In this document: piece by piece, positions 44,452-54,276 of the stretch
How the letters are laid out: the number at the start of each line of letters is the position of its first letter
How positions within the stretch are numbered: position 1 is the first letter of the stretch
Assembly: GCF_020404745.1 (NCBI RefSeq)
Contig: NZ_JAIZAP010000017.1
Span: 47,779 to 111,778, forward strand
From: Aquibacillus saliphilus
GTDB taxonomy: Bacteria > Bacillota > Bacilli > Bacillales > Amphibacillaceae
Direction of reading: 5' to 3'
DNA: 64,000 bases
Translations under genes and position numbers: made by a program
Notes under the pieces: model-generated
The model's database searches: none
What the model was told of the DNA's origin: nothing
The model's input: only the letters and a program-made list of their open reading frames with translations

Positions 44452-45321
44452 ATGTCTAGCAACAACAATAAAAAACAAATACTACCAAAACAACATCAAA
44501 ATAGGCAACCTGGTTTTGAGCACGAAATGAATCCCTTGCCACAGTACGAAGATCCAAACTATAACGGTAGTGGAAAACTAAAAGGAAAAGTAGCCATAGT
44601 AACTGGCGGTGATAGTGGTATTGGACGCGCGGTCTCCATTTATTTTGCAAAAGAAGGGGCAGATGTCGCCATTATTTATTTCAATGAACATAAAGACGCT
44701 GAAGATACAAAAAAATGGATTGAAAAAGAAGGACAAAAATGCACGATAATTAGTGGTGATGTCTCAGATGCAGACTTTTGTAATACTTCAGTCCAATCTG
44801 TTATCGGAGAATATGGTAAAGTGGATATATTAGTTAATAATGCCGCGGTTCAGTACCCACAAAAAGACTTTATGAGTATCACTAACGAACAATTCGAAAA
44901 AACATTTAAAGTTAACATTTTCTCATTTTTTTACATGGCGAAAGCGGTTGTTCCACATTTCAAACAGGGATGTTCAATTATAAATACCTCGTCGATAACT
45001 GCCTATAAAGGTAATGAACAGTTAGTTGATTATTCTAGTACAAAGGGAGCGATAACATCGTTTACTCGAGCATTATCGCAATCATTGGTTAAAAAGGGTA
45101 TTCGGGTCAATGCTGTTGCACCTGGTCCAATTTGGACTCCGCTTATTCCTGCAAGTTTTGATGAGCAACAAGTTTCAGAATTTGGCTCCGATACTCCGAT
45201 GGGACGTCCTGGACAAACCTTCGAATTAGCTCCCGCTTACGTTTATTTAGCTAGTAATGACTCTAGTTATGTTACCGGACAAATGATTCATGTTAATGGT
45301 GGTAATGTTGTCAATGGATAA
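44452..45321 (+). CDS. Short-chain dehydrogenase/reductase of the general-stress type (YdaD/YhdF-like)
   Basis: 289 aa. The N-terminal extension PGFEHEMNPLPQYEDPNYNGSGKL is typical of glucose/ribitol-dehydrogenase-like SDRs of Bacillus. The Rossmann motif is TGGDSGIGRA, the NNAA motif VNNAAVQYP, and the catalytic Ser-Tyr-Lys lies in NTSSITAY...VDYSSTKGA. AAGGAGGTTT ribosome binding site. The substrate is not known. No sigma-B promoter was recognised upstream. Confidence 0.9.
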   Translation: MSSNNNKKQILPKQHQNRQPGFEHEMNPLPQYEDPNYNGSGKLKGKVAIVTGGDSGIGRAVSIYFAKEGADVAIIYFNEHKDAEDTKKWIEKEGQKCTIISGDVSDADFCNTSVQSVIGEYGKVDILVNNAAVQYPQKDFMSITNEQFEKTFKVNIFSFFYMAKAVVPHFKQGCSIINTSSITAYKGNEQLVDYSSTKGAITSFTRALSQSLVKKGIRVNAVAPGPIWTPLIPASFDEQQVSEFGSDTPMGRPGQTFELAPAYVYLASNDSSYVTGQMIHVNGGNVVNG

Positions 45322-45371
45322 TATATTTTTAAATAAACTACAATAAAATGGCTCTTTGTTAAATGAAACAA

Positions 45372-45411
45372 GTTAGAAAAAACGTAGGACAATCCCTACG
45401 CTTTTTCTAAC
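45372..45411. terminator. Bidirectional terminator between the SDR and amylase-family genes
   Basis: GTTAGAAAAAACGTAGG pairs with CCTACGCTTTTTCTAAC with one mismatch; both strands end in T-rich runs. Confidence 0.88.
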
Positions 45412-45415
45412 ACTA

Positions 45416-46885
45416 TTACTGTTGGCGTTTATTTTTAATACTTAAGTAGGTTACCCCCCCGACAAATCCACCTAGAACTAATACAACGAAGGTAATAAAT
45501 AACCAGTTCAGCCCCGTATCTTCTTCTACTATATATATATCTGCAGTCTCACGATCAAGTGTAATTTTATACTCACCATTATTTTTTTCACGAACAATAT
45601 TATCTTGTAGCAATCCTGTCAGTTGCATACCTTCTGGTACGTCTTTAATCGTAATCGATTTCGTTTTTGTATCGTTATTTATTGCTACATATACGACCTT
45701 GCCTTGATACTCCCTCTTATACATAGTCATAGCACCAATTGATTCAACCAAATCTAATTTTCCATAGACTAATGATGGAAATTGCTTTCTAATAGCAGCA
45801 AGTTGTTCAATATGTTGTTGCAACTCGTCGTCTCCACCATTTATTTGAGTCATTCTGTGATCTGGACTATCCTCACCGTTATCCATCGGAACTTCAGAGC
45901 CTTGATAGACTATTGGTACTCCTGGAGTTGTATAAAGAAATGTTAAGCCAAGTTTCCAGCGAGTAATCGGGTTTTGCTTCTGTTTTACAACCTCTCTTGT
46001 GAACCTAATTGTTTCATGACTATCTAAATACAATCCATTGGTTAAATTAGTATTATTTGGCCATTCTTTCAACAATGGTTCTATAGAATTACCGTAACTA
46101 CTAAATATATCCGATAATCTGCTGTGTATTTGATCATTTACTAATGCATCTATTGTTAGTTCATCACTTTTAAAACCCTGATTGGAGTTTATTACTTCAC
46201 CAATCACAAAAAAGTCCGAGTCGATAGATTGAACGGCATCGGTAAACTCATTAATAAATGTACTTGGAGTGTTTTCGTTCATATACAACCTGTAGCCATC
46301 AATACCTGTTTCATTAATCCAGAAAGCTGCACTGTCAAAAAAGTATTGCTTAACCATTTCGTTACTTAAATCAGGACTCGGATACTCATTTCCATCAAAT
46401 GTTGTAGTATTAGCAAGCCAATCTGAATTATTTGTTAAGGATTCATGGTTTGGACCTACATGTGAAACAACAAAATCCAATACTACTTTTAAATCTAATT
46501 TATGGGCTTCTTCAACTAATTGGGCTAATTCTTCCATTGATCCAAAGTGTTCTTCAACTAAACGATGATCATCAATCAAAAAACCATGGTAACCTTCCGC
46601 TCCATTACTCATGACCGGACTCAAATTAATGGTCGTAAAACCCAGTTCCTTTATATGATTCAAATTACTGATTACACCTTGAATGTCTCCACCATGGTAC
46701 GCCGATGGATCTTCAATATCTATGTCACCATCATTTTCTGCAGTTCCGTTCGTAAAGCGATCAACCAGAACATAATAAATCAACTCGTTTTGCAAAGAAG
46801 AATCATCCTCCAAAGCTGCATACGATGTATCGGCAATTAGAAAAACGCTCGAAATGCTCACGAGAAACACTAGAAATTTTTGCAT
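45416..46885 (-). CDS. Membrane-anchored alpha-amylase-family (GH13) protein with altered catalytic residues
   Basis: 489 aa. A signal peptide (KFLVFLVSISSVFLIADTSYA) and a GH13 barrel are followed by a C-terminal helix (WLFITFVVLVLGGFVGGVTYL) with KNKRQQ as stop-transfer. Region I is LDFVVSHVG (usual NH replaced by SH). Region II is GIDGYRLYMNE, where Tyr201 stands at the nucleophile Asp. Region III is FFVIGEV with Glu230. Region IV is DSHET, with Glu291 for the third Asp. With two of three carboxylates altered it is unlikely to hydrolyse glucan and may bind it instead. The ATG at 46885 has GGAGAGGAA; the TTG 18 bp earlier is part of that site. Confidence 0.88.
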   Translation of the reverse strand: MQKFLVFLVSISSVFLIADTSYAALEDDSSLQNELIYYVLVDRFTNGTAENDGDIDIEDPSAYHGGDIQGVISNLNHIKELGFTTINLSPVMSNGAEGYHGFLIDDHRLVEEHFGSMEELAQLVEEAHKLDLKVVLDFVVSHVGPNHESLTNNSDWLANTTTFDGNEYPSPDLSNEMVKQYFFDSAAFWINETGIDGYRLYMNENTPSTFINEFTDAVQSIDSDFFVIGEVINSNQGFKSDELTIDALVNDQIHSRLSDIFSSYGNSIEPLLKEWPNNTNLTNGLYLDSHETIRFTREVVKQKQNPITRWKLGLTFLYTTPGVPIVYQGSEVPMDNGEDSPDHRMTQINGGDDELQQHIEQLAAIRKQFPSLVYGKLDLVESIGAMTMYKREYQGKVVYVAINNDTKTKSITIKDVPEGMQLTGLLQDNIVREKNNGEYKITLDRETADIYIVEEDTGLNWLFITFVVLVLGGFVGGVTYLSIKNKRQQ

Positions 46886-47034
46886 GCAATACTTCCTCTC
46901 CAAAACACATTTATATGTATTATTTCATTTCAGACAATTAAAATAACCCTCTACTATTATCCTAGTCTTAACATTAAAGTCAAACCAATTTCACTAATTG
47001 TCTAAAAAAATTCACTTTTCTTCCTATCATATAA

Positions 47035-47060
47035 GAAAAGTGTGGACATATATCCACACT
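47035..47060 (-). terminator. Terminator of asnO
   Basis: AGTGTGGA and TCCACACT flank a 6-nt loop; read leftwards followed by TTTCTT. Confidence 0.75.
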
Positions 47061-47070
47061 CGAGGTAATT

Positions 47071-48918
47071 CTAATATTCAATTTTAATATCATACGTTCG
47101 TAACCAGTGATCAATCTGACATAAGTGTGCAAGAAGTTGTGGTCCTGTCATTAATTGACCAAACCAAGGGGCTTCAATCTCTTTCCCTTCACTTTCTACA
47201 AGCTTTCGTATTTCATCCTTATCGAAAATTTCAAATAGGCGCGCATTTGGATCGTCTAAAATATCATGTAGCCATTCTACTACAGCATCCTTATAAATTG
47301 GATTGTGTGTTTTGGGATAAGGACTTTTCTTTCGGTATAAGATTTCGTCTGGCAACAACCCTTCAAGCGCTTTTCTAAGGATTCCCTTCTCTCTACCTCT
47401 ATACGATTTCATCTCCCAGGGGATATTCCATACGTATTCAACAAGTCGGTGATCACTGAATGGCACTCGAGCTTCAAAGCTAGCCCCCATACTCATTCGA
47501 TCTTTTCGATCAAGTAGCGTTGGCATGAACCAAAGCATATTCAAATAAAACATTTGTCGTCTTTGTCTTTCTATTTCGTTATCTCCTTCAAACTGCGGAG
47601 TCTCATCAATTGTTTCTTGATAGCGGTCTAGCATATAGCCGTGTAAATCTAGTTTTTGATTTAACTCTTTAGTTAGCAATGATCTTCTAACCTCTGACGA
47701 ACGAATCCAAGGAAATCCTTCCCGTGCTAAATCATCCTCACGGTAAAACCATGGATACCCACCAAATATTTCATCCGCGCATTCGCCTGACAATGCAACT
47801 GTTACTTCTTGTTTGGTTTGATGACAAAACCATAATAGTGAAGAGTCTACATCAGCCATACCAGGTAAATCTCGAAATTCAACAGCTTCCTTCAACATAT
47901 CGGCTAATTTTTTATTACTAATAACAAAGTTATAGTGATTTGTATTGTGTGCATCAACCATCGTTCCAATAAAATCCTGGTCACTATTCGGTTGGAATGA
48001 GCTTTTCTGGAAATATTTATTATTATCCTCATAATCAATAGAAAAAGTATTTAATGTTCCTTTGTTATGACGCTTTAAATAATTAGATGCAATCGCAGTA
48101 ATTGCACTGGAATCGACTCCACCCGATAAGAAAGTACCAAGCGGAACATCCGATATTAATTGACGTTCAACAGCATCAGTGAGCAGGTATCTAATCGTAT
48201 CTGCCGTTTCTTCGACATCATCGGTATGGGCCGTACTGGTTACATTCCAATAACGCTCTGTTTTAAAGCCATGTTTAGTAAAGATGCCAACAAACCCTGA
48301 ACGTAATTCATGCATTCCTTTGAACACCCCATGACCAGGAGTTCTTGATGGCCCTAGGGCTAAAATTTCACTAAGGCCGTCTTCATCTAAAATAGCTTCA
48401 ACTTCATCATGGGCTATTAATGCTTTTAATTCAGAAGCGAATAAAATTCCACCGTCTTTTTCCATATAAAACAGTGGCTTCACTCCCAGTCTATCTCTTG
48501 CCATGAATAATTCCTTGTTTATAGAATCCCAAATAGCAAATGCAAAAATGCCATTTAGTTTCTGTACACAATCTCTCCCCCATTGGATATAGCTTTTAAG
48601 CAGCACCTCCGTATCTGAGTAAGAATTAAATGACCACCCGTGTCTAAGTAGTTCTATTCGTATATCTTCTGTATTATAAAGTTCACCATTATAAACGAGA
48701 ACATAATTGGAATTATCCTTTGTATATTCCATCGGCTGTTTACCACCTTCAGGATCAACAACAATTAGGCGTTGATGACCAAAGGCTACATGGTTAGAAA
48801 TCCATTCATTATACTCATCCGGACCACGATGTTGAATCGCATTTGACATTTTTCTTACATTATCTACTTCTGATAATAAGTTTCGGTTAAAATCAATCCA
48901 ACCTGTAATACCACACAT
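47071..48918 (-). CDS. asnO: Asparagine synthase (glutamine-hydrolysing), AsnO/YisO-like
   Basis: 615 aa, close to AsnO of B. subtilis (614). The mature N-terminal Cys2 (MCGITG) is the class II glutaminase nucleophile. It is followed by IQHRGPDE, YNGELYN and the synthetase domain with the ATP-binding loop FLSGGVDSSAI and the SGECADEIFGGYPW motif. It converts Asp, Gln and ATP to Asn. In B. subtilis AsnO is expressed in sporulation and lies near yisL, as here. AAGGAAGGTG ribosome binding site. A broken relative is at 61134-61841. Confidence 0.93.
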   Translation of the reverse strand: MCGITGWIDFNRNLLSEVDNVRKMSNAIQHRGPDEYNEWISNHVAFGHQRLIVVDPEGGKQPMEYTKDNSNYVLVYNGELYNTEDIRIELLRHGWSFNSYSDTEVLLKSYIQWGRDCVQKLNGIFAFAIWDSINKELFMARDRLGVKPLFYMEKDGGILFASELKALIAHDEVEAILDEDGLSEILALGPSRTPGHGVFKGMHELRSGFVGIFTKHGFKTERYWNVTSTAHTDDVEETADTIRYLLTDAVERQLISDVPLGTFLSGGVDSSAITAIASNYLKRHNKGTLNTFSIDYEDNNKYFQKSSFQPNSDQDFIGTMVDAHNTNHYNFVISNKKLADMLKEAVEFRDLPGMADVDSSLLWFCHQTKQEVTVALSGECADEIFGGYPWFYREDDLAREGFPWIRSSEVRRSLLTKELNQKLDLHGYMLDRYQETIDETPQFEGDNEIERQRRQMFYLNMLWFMPTLLDRKDRMSMGASFEARVPFSDHRLVEYVWNIPWEMKSYRGREKGILRKALEGLLPDEILYRKKSPYPKTHNPIYKDAVVEWLHDILDDPNARLFEIFDKDEIRKLVESEGKEIEAPWFGQLMTGPQLLAHLCQIDHWLRTYDIKIEY

Positions 48919-49307
48919 CTATTAAATCAACACCTTCCTTATTAGAAAAACTTGACTTTCTACCCGACTTAAAGAATCAGCCGTGAGCTTTTCTCCTATT
49001 ATTAACGACGTATTTCATGATAAACTACTATATATTCATATGAATCGTACGCCTAATCTGTGAAAGAATCCTGGGATTCAACACTTCGAAGTAATTTAAC
49101 CTGATGTTATTTCGGTTGAGCTGGACGTGGCTAACTTAGGAATTAATTATCCACAGAATTCCATCTATCATTTCCGGTGAACAACGAAAAAAGAAGACGC
49201 ACGTTGGCATCTTCTCTACGGTTAATATCCTATTTATTTTACCGGAAAGTTTATCAGTCGCAATCACAACACCACGTACTTTTTAAAAAAACAATGCTAA
49301 CGAAACT
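48919..49307. repeat. asnO upstream gap with intergenic repeat copy C (about 49105-49180)
   Basis: No gene seen. From 49110 it carries GAGCTGGACGTGGCTAA, TCCACAG, TTCCATCTAT and ATTTCC, in the same order as the copy at 38178-38260. Frames crossing 49177-49371 lie over the terminator and the end of yisL and are not credible. Confidence 0.6.
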
Positions 49308-49341
49308 AAAAAACTTATCACGCGAACGTGATAAGTTTTTG
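49308..49341. terminator. Terminator of yisL
   Basis: AAAAACTTATCACG pairs perfectly with CGTGATAAGTTTTT around CGAA. Confidence 0.9.
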
Positions 49342-49710
49342 TTATGCTCCTGGCAAAATACCCATTGGTAGGCGACCAAATCCTAGGGCGAGTACAATTA
49401 CAAAAGCAATAGCCAGTTGAATCCACAAGTTCTTCGTTGGCTTCTCTTTTTTAGTTTTAATTAAAATCATTTCGAGCATAGAAATTAACCAAAGTCCGGC
49501 AAAACTTTTCACTAGAACCTCACCTAGCATCATGTTCGCAGTAAAATAATCCATTAATAAATCTCCACCGGTATATAAGATTAATAAGTAATCCAGTCTT
49601 AATACCATATGAAGTATTTTTCCAGCTTTGTTTCCCTGTTTGTAAAATAACAATGCTAGTACAAATAAAATAAAGGCTAGCACCCATGATGTTATATGTA
49701 AATGTGTCAC
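49342..49710 (-). CDS. yisL: YisL family membrane protein (UPF0344 / DUF1516)
   Basis: 122 aa with four membrane helices. The N-terminus MTHLHITSWVLAFILF, the conserved LHMVLRLDYLLILYTGGDLL and the basic KTKKEKPTK loop match the UPF0344 family. The start is a GTG at 49710 with GGAGGTTT. Function unknown. Its place near asnO is conserved with B. subtilis. Confidence 0.9.
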   Translation of the reverse strand: MTHLHITSWVLAFILFVLALLFYKQGNKAGKILHMVLRLDYLLILYTGGDLLMDYFTANMMLGEVLVKSFAGLWLISMLEMILIKTKKEKPTKNLWIQLAIAFVIVLALGFGRLPMGILPGA

Positions 49711-49943
49711 TTTAAAACCTCCTCACCTTTAGTCATGAATATCATATCACTTTTTACTATTATTTTCATATAATAAATGTTTTAATCCGCTACAATTGGT
49801 GAAATATTAAGTAGAACTGTTATAATAAATGGTAAAGATAGGCAGATAATTCCTGCTTAGAAACTCTAGCTAAAAAGTGATTTAGACCATGTTTATTATT
49901 TTATCAGACACATCGTTTTTCCACTCTAGAACGGAGGAATATA

Positions 49944-51143
49944 ATGGTACGTAATAGTCAAGAAATAATTGATCAAACCCAAGAGTATGGAGCTAAGAAC
50001 TATCATCCACTGCCTATTGTTATTTCTAAAGCAGAGAATGTATGGGTCTATGATCCTGAAGGAAACCGTTATATGGATATGCTAAGTGCATATTCTGCAG
50101 TTAATCAGGGGCATCGTCATCCAAAAATCATTCAAGCACTGAAAGATCAAGCAGACCGGGTTACATTAACATCACGGGCCTTTCATAACGATCAACTAGG
50201 ACCATGGTTTGAAAGAGTATGTAAATTAACAAATAAAGAAATGACATTACCAATGAATACTGGCGCTGAGGCTGTAGAAACAGCTGTTAAAGCAACAAGA
50301 CGTTGGGCTTATGATGTCAAAGGCGTCAAAGAAGATAAAGCTGAAATTATTGCTTGTGAAGGTAACTTTCACGGTAGGACAATGACTGCGGTTTCTCTAT
50401 CATCCGAGGAGGAATATAAGCGAGGTTTTGGTCCAATGCTACCAGGAATTAAATTAATTCCCTACGGAGATATCGATGCTCTTAAAAATGCGATTACTGA
50501 AAATACAGCTGGCTTTTTATTAGAACCGATTCAAGGTGAAGCAGGAATAGTGATGCCACCAGAAGGTTTCTTAAGAGAAGCTTATCAAGTTTGTAAAGAG
50601 AATAATGTACTGTTCGTCGCTGATGAAATCCAAGCTGGTCTAGGTCGAAGTGGTAAAATGTTTGCATGTGACTGGGAAGACGTTACTCCAGACATTTTGA
50701 TTCTTGGTAAGGCTTTAGGTGGCGGTGTATTTCCTATTTCATGCATCGTTGCTAACAGAGATATATTAGGAGTATTTAATCCAGGTTCTCATGGTTCTAC
50801 ATTTGGTGGTAACCCGTTAGCGAGTGCTGTCTCGATTGCCGCTCTTGATGTATTGGAGGAAGAAAACCTTGCAGATCGTTCTCTAGAGCTTGGCACTTAC
50901 ATGATGGAAGAATTGAAAAAGATAAATAACCCGATCATAAAAGAAGTCCGTGGTAAAGGCCTCTTTATTGGTGTAGAACTAACAGAAGCTGCTCGTCCTT
51001 ATTGTGAAAGGTTAAAAGAAAAAGGTCTCTTATGTAAGGAAACACATGAAAATGTCATACGCTTTGCCCCTCCACTAATTATTGAAAGAAAAGATCTTCA
51101 GTGGGCGATTGATAGAATAAAAGAAGTATTAGAAGCAAAATAG
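49944..51143 (+). CDS. rocD: Ornithine aminotransferase RocD
   Basis: A class III PLP-dependent transaminase (399 aa) that converts ornithine and 2-oxoglutarate to glutamate-5-semialdehyde and glutamate, linking arginine catabolism to proline and glutamate. The PLP lysine is in [28 protein letters not shown] and [18 protein letters not shown] are family signatures. CGGAGGAAT ribosome binding site. It stands alone, without rocABCEF nearby. No RocR/AhrC site was recognised upstream. Confidence 0.95.
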   Translation: MVRNSQEIIDQTQEYGAKNYHPLPIVISKAENVWVYDPEGNRYMDMLSAYSAVNQGHRHPKIIQALKDQADRVTLTSRAFHNDQLGPWFERVCKLTNKEMTLPMNTGAEAVETAVKATRRWAYDVKGVKEDKAEIIACEGNFHGRTMTAVSLSSEEEYKRGFGPMLPGIKLIPYGDIDALKNAITENTAGFLLEPIQGEAGIVMPPEGFLREAYQVCKENNVLFVADEIQAGLGRSGKMFACDWEDVTPDILILGKALGGGVFPISCIVANRDILGVFNPGSHGSTFGGNPLASAVSIAALDVLEEENLADRSLELGTYMMEELKKINNPIIKEVRGKGLFIGVELTEAARPYCERLKEKGLLCKETHENVIRFAPPLIIERKDLQWAIDRIKEVLEAK

Positions 51144-51147
51144 TTTT

Positions 51148-51181
51148 CACCCCAAGAGTTGATCAACTCTTGGGGTGTTTT
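51148..51181. terminator. Perfect palindromic terminator after rocD
   Basis: CACCCCAAGAGTTGA pairs fully with TCAACTCTTGGGGTG (30-bp palindrome), followed by TTTTCAT. Confidence 0.9.
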
Positions 51182-51204
51182 CATTTATTTTCAGATTAAC
51201 AGAT

Positions 51205-51702
51205 TCATTTTAGATCAGTAATCTTTTTCTGTCCCCAAGGTGCCACGGCTACAGTGACAATCATCTCACCCGATTGTTCATACTGCTGACCAGTATTGTC
51301 TTCAATATAATATCGTCCCAATCCGTAGTCAACCTGATAAATGCTATTGATGGAATCGTGGTATTTGTACTTTGCCGTTAACATCACTTGACCACTACTT
51401 GGTTGAAACTTCTCATCTGATGCTTTAACTACTTGATATGCTCCCTCCTTATTTTCCAACAGCACGTAGACCCGATTACCTGATGTAGGATTCTCATTCC
51501 CACCCCACTTATTTGCCTGAATTTCCTCTATTTCATAACGGAGCGTGACATAGTCACCATAAAAGATGTCTTGAGGATCAACGGGCAACGTTTCTAATTT
51601 TATTGTTTCGCCAAAATAGTCAATCATATAATACGATGCTGCCATCCCAACCAGAAATAAAAATTGCAATCCAACAATGATGTAAAAAAATATCCGTTTC
51701 AT
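51205..51702 (-). CDS. GDYXXLXY-domain membrane-anchored protein
   Basis: 165 aa. One N-terminal membrane helix (FFYIIVGLQFLFLVGMAASYYMI), then an extracellular domain with FYGDYVTLRYEI, the GDYxxLxY motif that names the family. It is the last gene of a three-gene operon; its ATG overlaps the stop of the DUF2157 gene. GDYXXLXY and DUF2157 proteins commonly occur together, but their function is unknown. Confidence 0.85.
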   Translation of the reverse strand: MKRIFFYIIVGLQFLFLVGMAASYYMIDYFGETIKLETLPVDPQDIFYGDYVTLRYEIEEIQANKWGGNENPTSGNRVYVLLENKEGAYQVVKASDEKFQPSSGQVMLTAKYKYHDSINSIYQVDYGLGRYYIEDNTGQQYEQSGEMIVTVAVAPWGQKKITDLK

Positions 51703-52907
51703 TCGTTGACGCCTCCTTTAACATCCTTTTTTAGTTCTCTACGTTTCCGCTCTAATAGAAAGCTAAGGATGAATAGGATAATACCACCTAGAAAGAAAAA
51801 TAGTGACTTGTTAAGGAACGCCCAAGCTAAGTGAATATAAGCAAGTAAAGTACTTATTAGAAATGCAAATGTACCAAGCGTAATCTTTTGATAATTTTCT
51901 TCTTTATAACCAATAAGTAAGATACCTAGTGAAAAAGCAAATAACATTAGCATAGCAAGTAAATCACCAAATGACAGATAAACTACTGGCAAAAACAAGA
52001 CAAGTTCAATTGTGTTTATTATCTCTTTTTTCATTATCTTAATTATTGAAGCTAAGATAAAAAGAATAATCCATACGATTAGAAATGCAGATTCAAATCC
52101 AATCGAGTTCAAAAAATAGGAATTTCCAAGTGAGAATATATGAAAAATGCATAAGATGAACATCGCTAGCAAGCTCACATGCCGGAAAGGTCTGCTTATT
52201 CCTTGTCTATTACTAGCACTTCCTAATCCATATAAAACTAGCGAACTTACAATTACCCAGTAATATTCACTTCCAAAAGCAAAAATAAGCACGATCGTCT
52301 GAATCATAAAACTACAAGCAAACAAATATCCATATAGGCGCCTTGCCCTGTGATAGGTGTAGTGACCAAATGCTAACAACAGAACCAAAAATAACATGAA
52401 GTAAAAATCACTGTACACGAAGGCATTATACACTTGCCCTACTGTAGTAATCACAATCGATACAACATATAGTGTAGCGTGTTGATAAAAAACGAACAAT
52501 AAAACTCCAGCTAACGCCCATATCAAGAAAGGTGTAGCTTGAAAATACATGTAATTATACATTTGACCTGTTAGAAAAATACCAGCACCAAACACAAATA
52601 AACCAATAACAAGCAAACTCAGTCCAACTGGTTTTGATTTGTTTCGATAAACTTGCTCGCCACTTATATAAAAACCGACCATGAAAATTAGAATGATTGC
52701 CATTTTTCCAATCTGCGGAATAAAGGACCAATTGGAGGCAATAAATGTTAAAAATCCTAAACCAATAAACAATGCTGCAAAGGTTAATAATAAAAAACCA
52801 CGATCACGTTTCGGATATCGACCGACAATTTGACTCATCTGTTGCTGATTGATGATTCCTTCTTCTTGCCATTTTTGCGCTTCTTTTTTTATCGAATCAC
52901 GATTCAC
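51699..52907 (-). CDS. DUF2157 polytopic membrane protein
   Basis: 402 aa. A short soluble N-terminus (KKEAQKWQEEGIINQQQMSQIVGRYP) typical of DUF2157 precedes about ten hydrophobic segments. The GTG start overlaps the DUF418 stop by 4 nt (GTGA). Function unknown. Operon partner of the GDYXXLXY gene. Confidence 0.82.
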   Translation of the reverse strand: MNRDSIKKEAQKWQEEGIINQQQMSQIVGRYPKRDRGFLLLTFAALFIGLGFLTFIASNWSFIPQIGKMAIILIFMVGFYISGEQVYRNKSKPVGLSLLVIGLFVFGAGIFLTGQMYNYMYFQATPFLIWALAGVLLFVFYQHATLYVVSIVITTVGQVYNAFVYSDFYFMLFLVLLLAFGHYTYHRARRLYGYLFACSFMIQTIVLIFAFGSEYYWVIVSSLVLYGLGSASNRQGISRPFRHVSLLAMFILCIFHIFSLGNSYFLNSIGFESAFLIVWIILFILASIIKIMKKEIINTIELVLFLPVVYLSFGDLLAMLMLFAFSLGILLIGYKEENYQKITLGTFAFLISTLLAYIHLAWAFLNKSLFFFLGGIILFILSFLLERKRRELKKDVKGGVNE

Positions 52908-54097
52908 CCTTGCTCCACCTCTTTCCTTTCTCGTTTATTTGGAAGTTTTTCTCCATACATTAATCTTCTCCACACCCATTCCATCGGGCCGAATCTATAT
53001 CTCTTTATCCATTCCTTGCTTAATACTACTTGGAGACTGAAAATAACTAGTACAATTCCTACACTCCCTATTGGACTAATTTTCCCATACAAACCGAAAC
53101 CTACTGAGTAAAATAAAATGAAGCAGATGATTGATTGTGACAAATAATTTGTAAGTGACATTCTACCTACATAGATAAACGGAAGTAACAGCTTAGCAAG
53201 CAATCCTTTTTGAAAAGCCAGTGTAATCGAAACAAGATAGAATAGCGCAGAAGCCGAACCGCCAACCGAATCTTGTGCATACGAAAACCACGCAGGGTTT
53301 CCATACAAATGTGGTCCTGCTTTAAATACAATAAAAATTAATAACGTAACTAGCCATAACCTTTTTAATATCGATGCATGTTGATTTACATTATGAAGCC
53401 ACTTCTTTCTTGCTATAAGCATACCAAGTAAAAATAATGGTAAAAGCCCAAAAGCTAGAAAAATAAAACCAATAAACCCATTTGCATAGATCCAATCTTG
53501 ATAATTTTGTTGCCAAATATCCACAATGGTACCTTGGCCATAGTTAGTAAATGCCTGATTTACAGCACCTAAATTATATGTATTTAATTGATCTTTAACC
53601 ATATATAACAACCAAGTGTAAATTAACACCGGAATTAAAAGTAGCCCAAACGCCCAATAAAGTAATGTTCTATTAGTCGTATTAATAAATAAAAGCAGTA
53701 ACAGACCAATAATCCCGTATGAAAGTAAAATATCCCCATGCCAGATAAAAAATGCATGAATAAATCCAAAACCAATTAAGATTGTTAATCTTCTAAAAAG
53801 GAGAATTCTTACATCCATTTGTTTATCTATTAATTTGTTAATAATAATCTGCATACCAAATCCAAATAAAAATGAAAACAACGTATAAAAGCTTGCTTGG
53901 AAAAAAATATCGATAATTACTTGAACAGACTGATCCAGTGAGCTAGTCCAGAACTCGTCCTCTCCACCATAGAGAAAGAAAGGCGCATTAAATGCTGGTG
54001 CATTGACCATGAAAATTCCTAGTATTGCAAGTCCTCTCGCAGCATCAATCCACTGTAATCGACTGCTTTCTGTGAGAGGAGAATTTATTTCCGCCAT
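52904..54097 (-). CDS. DUF418 family membrane protein (YeiB-like)
   Basis: 397 aa. The N-terminal WIDAARGLAILGIFMVNAP is the HPS-like/DUF418 start; about ten hydrophobic segments follow, with the C-terminal DUF418 part containing FIYVGRMSLTNYLSQSIICFILFY and the GPMEWVWRRLMYG motif. GGAGGAACT ribosome binding site. First gene of the operon. The DUF418 family is related to membrane acyltransferases; activity unknown. Confidence 0.87.
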   Translation of the reverse strand: MAEINSPLTESSRLQWIDAARGLAILGIFMVNAPAFNAPFFLYGGEDEFWTSSLDQSVQVIIDIFFQASFYTLFSFLFGFGMQIIINKLIDKQMDVRILLFRRLTILIGFGFIHAFFIWHGDILLSYGIIGLLLLLFINTTNRTLLYWAFGLLLIPVLIYTWLLYMVKDQLNTYNLGAVNQAFTNYGQGTIVDIWQQNYQDWIYANGFIGFIFLAFGLLPLFLLGMLIARKKWLHNVNQHASILKRLWLVTLLIFIVFKAGPHLYGNPAWFSYAQDSVGGSASALFYLVSITLAFQKGLLAKLLLPFIYVGRMSLTNYLSQSIICFILFYSVGFGLYGKISPIGSVGIVLVIFSLQVVLSKEWIKRYRFGPMEWVWRRLMYGEKLPNKRERKEVEQG

Positions 54098-54148
54098 AGT
54101 AGTTCCTCCAATTTAACTTTTAATCTAATTATCTGCCCTCATTGTATC

Positions 54149-54276
54149 GTGAACTACCCGCCACTTAAAATTCTAGCGAATTTTGAAGTGGGGGCTTCTC
54201 GAATAAATAGGTGCTTTTACTAGCCACCCAAATTGACCGAGCTATCCCCGCTGAACCAGCGGTTCGAATATATGGT
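54149..54276 (-). ncRNA. Right end of the IS605-type element; probable omega-RNA (reRNA) 3' part
   Basis: Read leftwards from the tnpB stop, a GC-rich stretch with CCGCTGGTTCAGCGGGGATAG is followed by the subterminal hairpin GAAGCCCCCACTT...AAGTGGCGGGTAG and the tip TTCAC near 54149. TnpB proteins use an RNA spanning the tnpB 3' end and the right end; the guide would be read from the flank left of 54149. That the RNA is made here is inference. Confidence 0.55.

Noticed and set aside
49177..49371. 64-aa frame upstream of yisL's end
   Set aside because: It crosses repeat copy C, the terminator hairpin and the end of yisL; no ribosome binding site at a suitable distance.
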